This document shows, piece after piece, positions 52,862 through 61,178 of a stretch of DNA of 64,000 bases. The stretch comes from Rhizobacter sp964253025. GTDB taxonomy: Bacteria > Pseudomonadota > Gammaproteobacteria > Burkholderiales > Burkholderiaceae_C. Numbering within the stretch: the stretch's first letter is position 1; each line of letters begins with the position of its first letter. Where the stretch lies: assembly GCF_964253025.1 (NCBI RefSeq), contig NZ_CAXUQC020000001.1:124001-188000 (forward strand). Reading direction: 5' to 3'. The position numbers and the translations under genes are program-made. Below the pieces are notes generated by a model. That model was not told where the DNA came from. It made no database searches and saw nothing but the letters and a program-made list of their open reading frames with translations.

Positions 52862-52890
52862 GGAGGCGGAGCGTAAGCCTGAACGTTGTC

Positions 52891-52904
52891 TGGAATCGAT
52901 TCCA
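52891..52904. promoter_or_regulatory. LacI-family operator before the GH128 gene
   Basis: TGGAATCGATTCCA, a perfect 14-bp palindrome identical to 34486-34499. It lies 30 bp upstream of the GTG start of the glucanase gene on the minus strand, where it would overlap the promoter or leader. Confidence 0.85.
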
Positions 52905-53084
52905 AGTGTGTCTGCCCGGGCCAATCGCGGAATCGTGCACGGGCGGTGTCTCGTCCGCTGCGGAATTCCAGGCGTCCCGGACCCCGGACAGGTGACACGC
53001 GGGCGACGTGCCGACAGGTCAGCGCCCGGCAGAATGTGCCGTCGAACGGGCCGCAATCGGGCGGCGAACTACCACGGAGAAGCC

Positions 53085-53897
53085 ATGAGCAACAGCGAAG
53101 AGCGGGTGCGGGTCACGGTGAACGAGCACGGGGTGGCGGAGGTGGCCATGGTGCGCGCCGACAAGATGAACGCGATCGATGCGGCCATGTTCGAAGCGCT
53201 CAACCGGGCCATCCTCCAGCTCCGCGACCACGCCGGCTTGCGTGCGGTCGTGTTGCATGGCGAAGGCCGCGCCTTCTGCGCCGGCCTCGACATGGGACGG
53301 TTCCAGCAGATGGGCGAAGGCAAGACGGCCGGCACGCTCGGTGCCGACCTGCTGGACCGCACCCATGGGCTGGCCAATGCCGCGCAGCACGTGGGCTGGG
53401 GCTGGCGCGAGCTGCCGGTGCCCGTCATCGCGGCGGTGCAGGGCGTCGCTTTCGGAGGTGGCCTGCAGATCGCTCTCGGGGCGGACGTCCGCATCGTCCA
53501 TCCGCAGGCCCGGATGTCGGTGATGGAGGTGAAATGGGGCCTGGTGCCGGACATGTCGGGCTGCGTGTTCATGACGGAACTCGTGCGGGCCGATGTGCTG
53601 CGCGAGCTGACCTTCAGCGGCCGCATCGTCGAGGGGGTGGAGGCCCAGGCCATTGGCCTGGCCACCCGCGTCGCCGAAGACCCGTTGGCCGAGGCCCGTG
53701 AGTTCGCGGCCCGCATCGCGGCGTCGAGCCCCGATGCCATCCGTGCGGCCAAGCGCCTGCTCAACGGGGCCTCACCAGTGAACGCGAAGGACGTGCTGCT
53801 GGCCGAGGCGCATGAGCAGAAGGCCTTGATCGGCAGCCCCAACCAGCGCGAAGCCGCGCTGGCCGGGTTGGAAAAGCGCGCGCCGGTCTTCCGTTGA
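53085..53897 (+). CDS. Crotonase-family enoyl-CoA hydratase/isomerase
   Basis: A 270-residue crotonase-fold protein. The oxyanion hole is formed by RAFCAGLDMG and GVAFGGGLQIALGAD. Compared with classical enoyl-CoA hydratase, the first catalytic Glu is replaced by Gln128, while the second Glu is kept (Glu148 in VMEVKWGLVPD). Asp156 stands where dienoyl-CoA isomerases have their acid. The exact reaction is therefore uncertain; beta-oxidation-type hydration or isomerisation of an acyl-CoA is likely. ATG 53085 follows GGAG by 6 nt. No neighbouring fatty-acid genes. Confidence 0.85.
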   Translation: MSNSEERVRVTVNEHGVAEVAMVRADKMNAIDAAMFEALNRAILQLRDHAGLRAVVLHGEGRAFCAGLDMGRFQQMGEGKTAGTLGADLLDRTHGLANAAQHVGWGWRELPVPVIAAVQGVAFGGGLQIALGADVRIVHPQARMSVMEVKWGLVPDMSGCVFMTELVRADVLRELTFSGRIVEGVEAQAIGLATRVAEDPLAEAREFAARIAASSPDAIRAAKRLLNGASPVNAKDVLLAEAHEQKALIGSPNQREAALAGLEKRAPVFR

Positions 53898-54003
53898 GTC
53901 GCGGCTGACGCCGGACGCCCACCGATCGACGCCCGCGGCGGCGCTTCCTTTCAGACCATACGATCGGGCCCGGCGCAGGCCCTTCTCTCTGCCGCCCGCA
54001 CGC

Positions 54004-54645
54004 CTAGCGTGCAGGCGCGGGCGTGGGGTTGTCGTTGCGTGCGAGGCCCTGCGGCCCGGCCGCCGTCACCTCGGCGAGCAAGGCCTGCACATGCTGCAGG
54101 TGGCCCATGACGGTCGGCAGGGTCTCCTTGGCAAACGCCTGCACCGACGCCTCCTGCCCGTTCGAGATCACCCAGGTCAGCAGCAGCACCGTCTTCTGGT
54201 GGTCGACGAGTTGTGCCTGCAGATAGGCCGCATCGAAGGCCGAACCGCGCAGGCCTTCCAGACGCGACCGGGTGACCTTCTGGTCCGGATCCGGTTCGTT
54301 CGGCACAGCGATGTTGAAGGGCTTTGCCACCGCGGCGAGCTTGCTGCCCGCATCGTTGTGGTCCTTCACCATCTGCCGTGCGAACGCCTTCACCGCCGAA
54401 TGGCTGGCCCGGCTGTCTGCCAGCTTTGCGGCGTCGACCTCGCCGGAGTTGCCCATGCCGAGCAGCTTGATGAAGAGGCGGTCCTGCACGTTGGGCTGGC
54501 CGCTGGCGGGAACGCCGGGTTGCGCCTCCACCGTGCCCGGCAGCATGCCGGCGGGGTTGCCGAACTGGGCCCGGGCCGGGGTTGCCGCGAAGGCGCTGGC
54601 GAGCAGTACCGCAACCAGTGCGGATCGGGAGAGTGGCGTGTGCAT
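54004..54645 (-). CDS. DUF4142 periplasmic protein
   Basis: A 213-residue protein with signal peptide ending ATPARAQ. A four-helix bundle (about 58-200) of DUF4142: QDRLFIKLLGMGNSGEVDAA, ASHSAVKAFARQMVKDHNDA, DAAYLQAQLVDHQKTVLLLT. Histidines within the helices (DH and VDH pairs) resemble metal sites seen in ferritin-like bundles, but no metal role is proven. Starts 32 nt after the upstream diheme cytochrome gene, so the two probably share a transcript. Confidence 0.82.
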   Translation of the reverse strand: MHTPLSRSALVAVLLASAFAATPARAQFGNPAGMLPGTVEAQPGVPASGQPNVQDRLFIKLLGMGNSGEVDAAKLADSRASHSAVKAFARQMVKDHNDAGSKLAAVAKPFNIAVPNEPDPDQKVTRSRLEGLRGSAFDAAYLQAQLVDHQKTVLLLTWVISNGQEASVQAFAKETLPTVMGHLQHVQALLAEVTAAGPQGLARNDNPTPAPAR

Positions 54646-54677
54646 CGAGGGCTCCTGAAGTGGCGTGGCCATCGCGG

Positions 54678-56069
54678 TCACAGGGTGAGCAGGTAGGCGT
54701 TGAGGGCTTCCTTCTCCTGGGCCGTGAGCTTCAGGCCCAACACCAGGTTGAAGTACTCCACCGTGTCGGCAAGCGTCAGCAGGCGACCGTCGTGCAGGTA
54801 CGGCGGCGAATCCTTGATGCCCCGCAGCGTGAAGGTCTTGATCGGCCCGTCGGGCAGAAGCACGAGGTCGTTGCTCACCTGCCCGACCTTGTAGAAGCGC
54901 TCGAGCTTCAGGTCGTGCATGTTGTTGTCGAGGAAGGAGGTCTGCGCCACGTGGCACTGCGAGCACTGGCCCTTGCCGAAGAAGACCTTCTCGCCGGCCA
55001 GTTCCTGTGCGGTCGCCACCTCCGGGTTCAACCGCCCGCGCCAGTCGAGCTTGGGTGCGGGCGGGAAGTCGATGATGTTCTGCATCTGCGCCATCATCGC
55101 CACCTGGTTCGTCCGGTCGGGCAGGTGCGGGCCCTTGCGCGTGGCGCTGACGTGATCACCGTTGAAATAGGCGGTGCGCTGCTCGAACTCGGTGAAGTCC
55201 TCGACCGAGCGCAGCGAGCGCTTGGAGCCGTGGATCTGCTGGTTGAACATGCCGCGCAGGCTCGTCGTGTCCAGGCGGAACCGGGCGGCCTGGGGCCGCA
55301 CGTCGGGCGTGAGGTGGAAGGCGCCGTTGCTGTGGAAGTTCGTGTGGCAGTCCAGGCAGGCCACGCCCATGCTCTGGTGGGCGACCTTGCGGTCCTCGGT
55401 CTGGTTGAACTCCTCCTGCGGGAAGGGCGTGAGCAGCAGGCGCAGGCCTTCCATCTGCACCGGCGTGATGATCCCGTTCATCATCTCGTAGAAGTTGCGG
55501 ATGGTCAGTGCCTGGCCGCGCGATACATCGCCCAGCTCCGGGTGGGTGGTGAGGAAGATCGGTGCCGGGAACTCGGGAGTGAAGTGATCGGGCAGGTCGA
55601 AATCCACGTCGAAGCGGCGCAGGTCGCGCTGCTCCTGCTGCGCGATGACGTCGATCTGGTTTTGCGGAAACACCTGGCCGCCCGTGGCCTGTTTCGCGTG
55701 AGGCAGGGGCTTGAAGCCCTCGGGCAGCAAGTTCTTCTCACGGATCTCAGCCGGGCTCATGCCGGCCAGCTTGTCCCAGGTCATGCCGGCCGGCAGCTTT
55801 ACCCGCACGCCACCCTGCACGGCACGGCGGCCGCCCGACATCATCACGCCAGGCACGGGCTTGTTGGCGAGGTCGTAGCGGCTTTCCAGCAAGGCCCTCT
55901 GGCGCTGCATCACCTTGGGTTTGGCCGCTTCGTCCATGCGCTTCACATCCGAGAAGGGCTGGGTGGGCAATGGGCGGTAGGTCATGTCGGCGGGCAGGGG
56001 GTCGGCCTGCACGGCAGCAGCCAGGGCCGCAACTGCGGCCAGGGCGAGGCACGAGAGGGATCGGTTCAC
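54678..56069 (-). CDS. Diheme cytochrome c, MauG/cytochrome c peroxidase-like
   Basis: A 463-residue periplasmic protein. Start GTG 56069 has a strong AAGGAG site; signal ends AAAVQA. Two c-type heme sites: CLDCH (238-242) and CSQCH (369-373). The tail contains the MauG/peroxidase-like block IKDSPPYLHDGRLLTLADTV. The first ~230 residues are an extra domain without heme motif and rich in Pro/Gly, longer than bacterial cytochrome c peroxidase. Role inferred: electron transfer or peroxide metabolism in the periplasm. DUF4142 gene follows. Confidence 0.8.
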   Translation of the reverse strand: MNRSLSCLALAAVAALAAAVQADPLPADMTYRPLPTQPFSDVKRMDEAAKPKVMQRQRALLESRYDLANKPVPGVMMSGGRRAVQGGVRVKLPAGMTWDKLAGMSPAEIREKNLLPEGFKPLPHAKQATGGQVFPQNQIDVIAQQEQRDLRRFDVDFDLPDHFTPEFPAPIFLTTHPELGDVSRGQALTIRNFYEMMNGIITPVQMEGLRLLLTPFPQEEFNQTEDRKVAHQSMGVACLDCHTNFHSNGAFHLTPDVRPQAARFRLDTTSLRGMFNQQIHGSKRSLRSVEDFTEFEQRTAYFNGDHVSATRKGPHLPDRTNQVAMMAQMQNIIDFPPAPKLDWRGRLNPEVATAQELAGEKVFFGKGQCSQCHVAQTSFLDNNMHDLKLERFYKVGQVSNDLVLLPDGPIKTFTLRGIKDSPPYLHDGRLLTLADTVEYFNLVLGLKLTAQEKEALNAYLLTL

Positions 56070-56178
56070 GGTGCGTCTCCTTGTGGCGAAGTGAGCGCGC
56101 CGGGCAACCGGCGTTCCTGATGACGGGACCGTGCAGTCCGTCCCTTGCACCGCCGGGCCGGATTGCTACATTGCGCGC

Positions 56179-56946
56179 ATGACCACCGAGCCGCCTCCCG
56201 CCGTCCTGTCCGGCAGCCTCCAGGACCGCATCCGCCTGGCGGTCGAGCGGGAGATCCTGTCGGGCGAACGCCCGCCGGGGAGCGCCATCGACGACCGGGA
56301 GCTGGCGTCTCGATTCCAGGCGTCGCGAACCCCTGTGCGCGAAGCCTTGCTGGTGCTGGCGGCCCAGGGGCTGGTGCAGATCGCGCCGCGCTCGGGCATC
56401 TACGTGCGCCGGGCCAGCGTGGCCGAGCTGGTGGCCACGCTCGAAGCCGTGATGGAGCTCGAGGCGGTGCTGGCCGGCATGGCGGCACAGCGCGCCGGCA
56501 AGGAGCAACGCGTGGCGCTCGAAGCCGCGCTCGAGGCGGCCTCCGCGTGTGCGCAGGCCGACGACCTCTCCGGCTATGACAAGGCGAACATGGCCCTGCA
56601 TGAAGCGATCTACGGCGCCAGCGGCAACCCGGTGCTGGTGGACACGGTCCGTGGCCTGCGGCGTCGACTCTCCGTGTACCGTCAGCGGAGCACCCATCAT
56701 CCGGGCCGGCTGACGGCGTCGGACGCCGAGCACCGTGCCATCGTCGCCGCGATCATGGCCGGAGACGCCGGCGAAGCCGCCGCCTGCATGCGCCTGCACA
56801 TCAACCTCGGGGGCGAGGCCATGGTGCGCCTGGTGCTTGCTGCGCATGCACTCGGCACGGCCGGTTCGCCCGCACTGGACGCACCGTTGCGCCGCACCGC
56901 TCGTCCGCAGCCTGCTGCGCCGCGGCGCGCGAAGACGCGTCCCTGA
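56179..56946 (+). CDS. GntR/FCD-family transcriptional regulator
   Basis: A 255-residue regulator. Winged helix (about 12-80): QDRIRLAVEREILSGERPPG, ASRFQASRTPVREALLVLAA. FCD domain (about 90-225) with metal-type histidine NMALHEAIYGASGNPVL. ATG 56179 is favoured over 56131, whose extra residues overlap the promoter of the divergent cytochrome gene. A basic C-terminal tail (~25 residues) is unusual. Most likely target: the inverted repeat at 57026-57041 before the carboxylesterase genes; effector unknown. Confidence 0.88.
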   Translation: MTTEPPPAVLSGSLQDRIRLAVEREILSGERPPGSAIDDRELASRFQASRTPVREALLVLAAQGLVQIAPRSGIYVRRASVAELVATLEAVMELEAVLAGMAAQRAGKEQRVALEAALEAASACAQADDLSGYDKANMALHEAIYGASGNPVLVDTVRGLRRRLSVYRQRSTHHPGRLTASDAEHRAIVAAIMAGDAGEAAACMRLHINLGGEAMVRLVLAAHALGTAGSPALDAPLRRTARPQPAAPRRAKTRP

Positions 56947-57025
56947 GCATTCGGACGCCGGGCGGACGCTAGCCGTTTTACGTCCGATGCCTGATCGTTT
57001 GACCCGATACCGGTGTCGCCTCGCT

Positions 57026-57041
57026 TCTGAAAAATATCAGA
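57026..57041. promoter_or_regulatory. Candidate GntR operator before the carboxylesterase pair
   Basis: TCTGA-AAAATA-TCAGA, a 5-6-5 inverted repeat in the 149-bp gap after the GntR gene and 55 bp upstream of the first carboxylesterase. FCD-type GntR proteins often bind such sites; binding is inferred. Confidence 0.5.
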
Positions 57042-57095
57042 TGCGCGAATAGATACATCAAAAACCGAACGACTCACCGAGACAGGAGCCCGCCC

Positions 57096-59090
57096 ATGCC
57101 TTCAAGACTTCGAGCCTCGCGGCGCTTGGCACGTCCTTCGCGCCGCACGACCGCGGCGTGGTTCCTCGCGCCCATGGTCGCGGGCATGGTGGCTTGCGGT
57201 GGGGATGACGTGGTCGAACAGACCGGCACCTTCGGTCCCATCCCCGTGGCCGGGCTCGAGGTCTCTGGTGCGCAGACCGGCGCGCAGCAGACGGACGCCG
57301 GGGGCAACTTCCGCCTGCAGGCCGGTGAGCGGCTGCAGTTCAGCATCGGCCGGATCGCCTTGGGCGCGGCCGCGGCCACCGGGCTGACCAGCGCCTTGAC
57401 CATCACGCCGGAGGCAACCGCGGCCTCCGATCGCCGGGTGACCAACAAGCTGGTGCTGCTGCAGGCGCTGGACGCCGACGGCAGCCCGAACAACGGCATC
57501 CAGATCCATGCTGCCGCTCGCGCCGCCGCGGCGACCCTGCCGACGCCACTGGACTTCGACCAGGAGTCGGCCGCCTTCCGCGCCGCTCTTTCGCCGCTGC
57601 TGGCGGCGATCGAGTCCGCCGGCGGATTCTCCGACCCGGACCCGCGGCCGCGCAGCGCGCCCTCTGCCGTGGCGGCGCTGGAGTTGTTCCAGCGCGCGGC
57701 CAGCCCGCGTCATGAGGTGACCGTCGCCACCGGCACGCTGCGCGGTCATCAGTCCACTGCGGGGACATGGCAGTTCCTCGGCATCCCCTACGCGAAGCCC
57801 CCGGTGGGCGAGCTCCGGTGGCGGCCGCCGCGGGCGCCGGAGGCCTGGACGGGCGTGCGCGACGCGGTGGCCTGGGGCGACCAGGCCGCGCAGAACCCGG
57901 CGCTCGAGCGCTTCGGAGAAGGCGGCATGAGCGAGGACAGCCTGTACCTCAACGTGACCACGCCCAAGACGGCGGCGAAGCTGCCGGTGATGGTCTGGTT
58001 CCATGGCGGGGGCTTCACCTCGCTCACCAGCAACACCAAGGCCTTCAACAACCCGGCCGGTCCGGTCACGAAGGACGTGGTGCAGGTGTCCGTCAACCAC
58101 CGGCTGGGCCCGTTCGGCTACATCGCTCATCCCGCGTTGAGCCAGGAATCCGGCTATGGCGGTTCGGGCAACTACGGGCAGATGGACCTCATCATGGCGC
58201 TGAACTGGGTGAAGCAGAACATCGCGAGTTTCGGAGGCGACCCCGACAACGTCACCATCTACGGGGAGTCCGGGGGAGGCCGCAAGGTGCTTTCGTTGAT
58301 GGCGTCGCCCCGCGCCGCGGGCCTCTTCCACCGCGCCATCAGCCAGAGTGGCACGCTCATCCCCGACACCCGCAGCCTGGCCGCAGCGGAAGCGATCGGC
58401 ACGACCCTCGCCACGAATCTCGGCGCCACGACGCTCGCCGAGATGCGCGCACGCCCGTGGACCGAGATCGCCGCCGCCGCGGCGACGCTCGTCCCCTACA
58501 CCAACGTCGACAAGCACTACCTGCCGGACACCGAGCGGGTGAGCTTCGAATCGCGGCGGCACAACGACGTCCCGTTCATGATGGTCGTGAACACCAATGA
58601 CACGCCGGATCCGATCGCCACCGTCAGGAACGTCCTGCCCTGGATGACCACCCACAGCGCGCAGCCGCACTACGCGGCCCTCTTCAGCCACGTGCCGGCC
58701 GGTTGGCGGGCCCAGGGCCTGAAGACCTACCACGGCGGCGAGCTGACCTACGTCTTCAATGCGCCGGAGAGCGTGGTGGCGCACTTCCAGCTCAATCTCG
58801 TGATCGACCCGGCCACCAACGCGCGGCTCGTGGTGGGCGACCTGAACGGCAACGGCATCACGGGCTCGGCCGGCGACAGCGCCGACGTGCTGGCCTCCGC
58901 CGGCTACGACGCCACCGATGCGACGGTGGCCGACACCACCATGACGCTGTGGACCTCGTTCGCCCGCACGGGCAAGCCGAGCGCCGCGTCACTGGCCGAC
59001 TGGCCGGTCTACACGCCCGCCAGTGATGCGTACGTCGAACTGGGCGCCACGCCGGTCCCGCGCACCGGTCTGTCCGCCGTGTTCCCCTGA
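57096..59090 (+). CDS. Type-B carboxylesterase lipoprotein with extra N-terminal domain, copy 1
   Basis: A 664-residue lipoprotein (lipobox GMVAC, Cys34). Residues ~44-195 hold an accessory domain with TGTFGPIPVAGLEV and TDAGGNFRLQAGERLQFSIG, seen in bacterial surface lipoproteins. Residues ~205-660 are a type-B carboxylesterase (cholinesterase-like): GTWQFLGIPYAKPPVGELRW, EDSLYLNV, WFHGGGFTS, nucleophile Ser392 in YGESGGG, base His in LKTYHGGELTYVF. A dockerin-like loop, GDLNGNGITGSAGDSADVLA, lies near the end. The likely catalytic acid region is less certain. Substrate unknown: an extracellular ester, possibly natural or synthetic polyester fragments. Followed by a paralogue after 28 nt. 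Confidence 0.85.
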   Translation: MPSRLRASRRLARPSRRTTAAWFLAPMVAGMVACGGDDVVEQTGTFGPIPVAGLEVSGAQTGAQQTDAGGNFRLQAGERLQFSIGRIALGAAAATGLTSALTITPEATAASDRRVTNKLVLLQALDADGSPNNGIQIHAAARAAAATLPTPLDFDQESAAFRAALSPLLAAIESAGGFSDPDPRPRSAPSAVAALELFQRAASPRHEVTVATGTLRGHQSTAGTWQFLGIPYAKPPVGELRWRPPRAPEAWTGVRDAVAWGDQAAQNPALERFGEGGMSEDSLYLNVTTPKTAAKLPVMVWFHGGGFTSLTSNTKAFNNPAGPVTKDVVQVSVNHRLGPFGYIAHPALSQESGYGGSGNYGQMDLIMALNWVKQNIASFGGDPDNVTIYGESGGGRKVLSLMASPRAAGLFHRAISQSGTLIPDTRSLAAAEAIGTTLATNLGATTLAEMRARPWTEIAAAAATLVPYTNVDKHYLPDTERVSFESRRHNDVPFMMVVNTNDTPDPIATVRNVLPWMTTHSAQPHYAALFSHVPAGWRAQGLKTYHGGELTYVFNAPESVVAHFQLNLVIDPATNARLVVGDLNGNGITGSAGDSADVLASAGYDATDATVADTTMTLWTSFARTGKPSAASLADWPVYTPASDAYVELGATPVPRTGLSAVFP

Positions 59091-59118
59091 ACCCCACATG
59101 CAGCCATCGGAGAACCCC

Positions 59119-61128
59119 ATGCCTCAACGCCATGTCCGTCCACGCAGCATCGCCCGCGCCTCCGTGCTGGCGGCCGCCGTCCTCCTTGCCAGCTGTGGCG
59201 GCGACGACGACACGATCGCGTCCAGCACCGGCACGTTCATCGACAGCCCGGTCGCCGGGCTTGACTACGCCGGCACGGCGAGCACGCCGGCCGGCAGCAC
59301 GGATGCGGCCGGGCAGTTCAGCCACGCGCCGGGCGAAACGCTGCGTTTCTCGATCGGCAGCCTTGTGCTGGGCTCCGCGCCAGGCGCGGCCGTCGTGACG
59401 CCGCTCCACATCACCCCCGGCGCCACCGAGGCGAGCGACGTGCGGGTGCACAACAAGCTCATCCTCCTGCAGACCCTCGACGCCGATGGCGACCTGAACA
59501 ACGGCATCCAGCTCACCGCGGCCATCAAGGGCGTGGTGTCGGCCCATGCGGCGTCGGTCAACTTCGAGCAGCCGCCCGCGGACTTCCGCGCGGCACTGAC
59601 CCCGATGCTGACGGCGCTCAACGAGGCCGGCGTCTTCACCGACACCGATCCGCGCCCGCGCACGGCACGCCCTGCGGCTGCCGCACTGGAGCACTTCGCG
59701 CGCTCGACCAGCGTTCGCCACACGGTCGAGACGAGCGCCGGTCGCGTGAAGGGTTTCGAGGCCAATGCCGACACCTGGCAGTTCCTCGGCATTCCCTACG
59801 GTCGTCCGCCCCTGGGCGACCTGCGCTGGCGCCCGCCGCAACCGGTGCAGCCCTGGAGCGGGGTGCGCGAGGCGGTCGCGTGGAGCAACCAGTCCGCCCA
59901 GAACCCCACGCTCGAATCCATCGGGGAAGGCGGGATGAGCGAGGACTCCCTGTACCTGAACGTCACTGCGCCGAAGAACGCGGCCAAGCTGCCGGTGATG
60001 GTCTGGTTCCATGGCGGTGCATTCGCCATCCTCACCGCGAACTCCAAGCAGTACAACAATCCCGCCGGCCTCACCACCAAGGGCGTCGTGCTCGTGACGG
60101 TGAACCACCGCCTCGGCCCCTTCGGCTACATGGCCCATCCACTGCTCAGCGCGGAGAGCGGCTACGGTGGCTCCGGCAACTATGGCCAGATGGACCTGGT
60201 GCTCGCGCTGCAATGGGTGAAGGACAACATCGCCCGCTTCGGCGGCGACCCGGCCAACGTGACCCTCTTCGGCCAGTCCGGTGGCGGCGGCAAGACCTAC
60301 TCGCTGATGAACTCGCCGCAGGCCGTCGGCCTGTTCCACAAGGCCATCGTGCAAAGCGGCGCCAACGCCATCCCGTCGACCGGCACCCCGCAGACCTCGC
60401 TGGCCGCCAGCGAGTCCGTGGGAGCCGCCATGTTCCAGCGGCTCGGCATCACGACGCTGGCTGAAGCGCGTGCGCTGCCCTGGACGGCTTTCGTGCAGGC
60501 CGACCTGGATGCCGGCATTCCCCGCGAAACGTATCGCCCGAACGTCGACTTCCACTACCTGACCAAGACCTACCAACAGAACATGGTGGAAGGCATGCCG
60601 AGCGACGTGCCCCTGATGGCCGGTGCCACTTCGGGCGACTACGCGTCGCTGCGAGCCGCATTGCCGATCTTCATGGCCCAGCGCACGCCCACCTACAAGG
60701 CCAACCAGTACGTCTACCGGTTCAGCCGCGTGCCCGACGGTTGGGCCGCCATGGGCCTGTTGAGCGCCCACGGCGGCGAGGTGCCGTACCTCTTCAACTA
60801 CCCGATGGGCATGGTCAGCAACTACAGCCTCAACCTCGTACTCCGGCCGGACGGCACGAAGCCCCCGATCGGCGACTTGAACGGCAACGGCGTCACGGGC
60901 ACCGCGGGCGACGCTGCCGATGTCTACGCCTCGATGGGTTGGGGCGCCGCCGACACCGCCACGGTGGACAGCGTCCTCACGATGTGGACCCAGTTCGCCC
61001 GCACCGGCAACCCGAGCACCCCCGCACTCGCCTGGCCCGCGTACACGCTGCAAAGCGATGCCTTCGTGGAGATCGGCCCCGGGGCGCAGCCCACGGTTCG
61101 CACGGGACTGCAGACGGCGTTTCCCTGA
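59119..61128 (+). CDS. Type-B carboxylesterase lipoprotein with extra N-terminal domain, copy 2
   Basis: A 669-residue paralogue of the preceding gene with the same order of parts: lipobox LLASC (Cys26), accessory domain (STGTFIDSPVAGLDYAG, TDAAGQFSHAPGETLRFSIG), then type-B carboxylesterase with Ser387 in FGQSGGGG and base His in LLSAHGGEVPYLF. The elbow residue before Ser is Gln instead of the usual Glu. The late loop GDLNGNGVTGTAGDAADVYA matches copy 1. ATG 59119 (MPQRHVRPRS) is chosen to give a normal lipoprotein signal; ATG 59098 is possible. A tandem duplication that has diverged mainly in the substrate-binding middle (about 400-560). Confidence 0.86.
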   Translation: MPQRHVRPRSIARASVLAAAVLLASCGGDDDTIASSTGTFIDSPVAGLDYAGTASTPAGSTDAAGQFSHAPGETLRFSIGSLVLGSAPGAAVVTPLHITPGATEASDVRVHNKLILLQTLDADGDLNNGIQLTAAIKGVVSAHAASVNFEQPPADFRAALTPMLTALNEAGVFTDTDPRPRTARPAAAALEHFARSTSVRHTVETSAGRVKGFEANADTWQFLGIPYGRPPLGDLRWRPPQPVQPWSGVREAVAWSNQSAQNPTLESIGEGGMSEDSLYLNVTAPKNAAKLPVMVWFHGGAFAILTANSKQYNNPAGLTTKGVVLVTVNHRLGPFGYMAHPLLSAESGYGGSGNYGQMDLVLALQWVKDNIARFGGDPANVTLFGQSGGGGKTYSLMNSPQAVGLFHKAIVQSGANAIPSTGTPQTSLAASESVGAAMFQRLGITTLAEARALPWTAFVQADLDAGIPRETYRPNVDFHYLTKTYQQNMVEGMPSDVPLMAGATSGDYASLRAALPIFMAQRTPTYKANQYVYRFSRVPDGWAAMGLLSAHGGEVPYLFNYPMGMVSNYSLNLVLRPDGTKPPIGDLNGNGVTGTAGDAADVYASMGWGAADTATVDSVLTMWTQFARTGNPSTPALAWPAYTLQSDAFVEIGPGAQPTVRTGLQTAFP

Positions 61129-61147
61129 GCCGGCCCGTCATCCCTCC

Positions 61148-61178
61148 AGGCCGAGGTGCGCTCAAGGCGCCTCGGCCT
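61148..61178. terminator. Convergent hairpin after carboxylesterase copy 2
   Basis: A 12-bp stem with one T-G wobble (AGGCCGAGGTGC with GCGCCTCGGCCT, about 7-nt loop) lies between the carboxylesterase stop and the convergent tetR stop, overlapping the latter. No T-tract, so efficiency is uncertain. Confidence 0.5.

Noticed and set aside
57096..61128. Possible MHETase partner for the PETase-like enzyme
   Set aside because: The two carboxylesterases are type-B (cholinesterase-like), not the tannase/feruloyl-esterase family of MHETase, and they lie 56 kb away.
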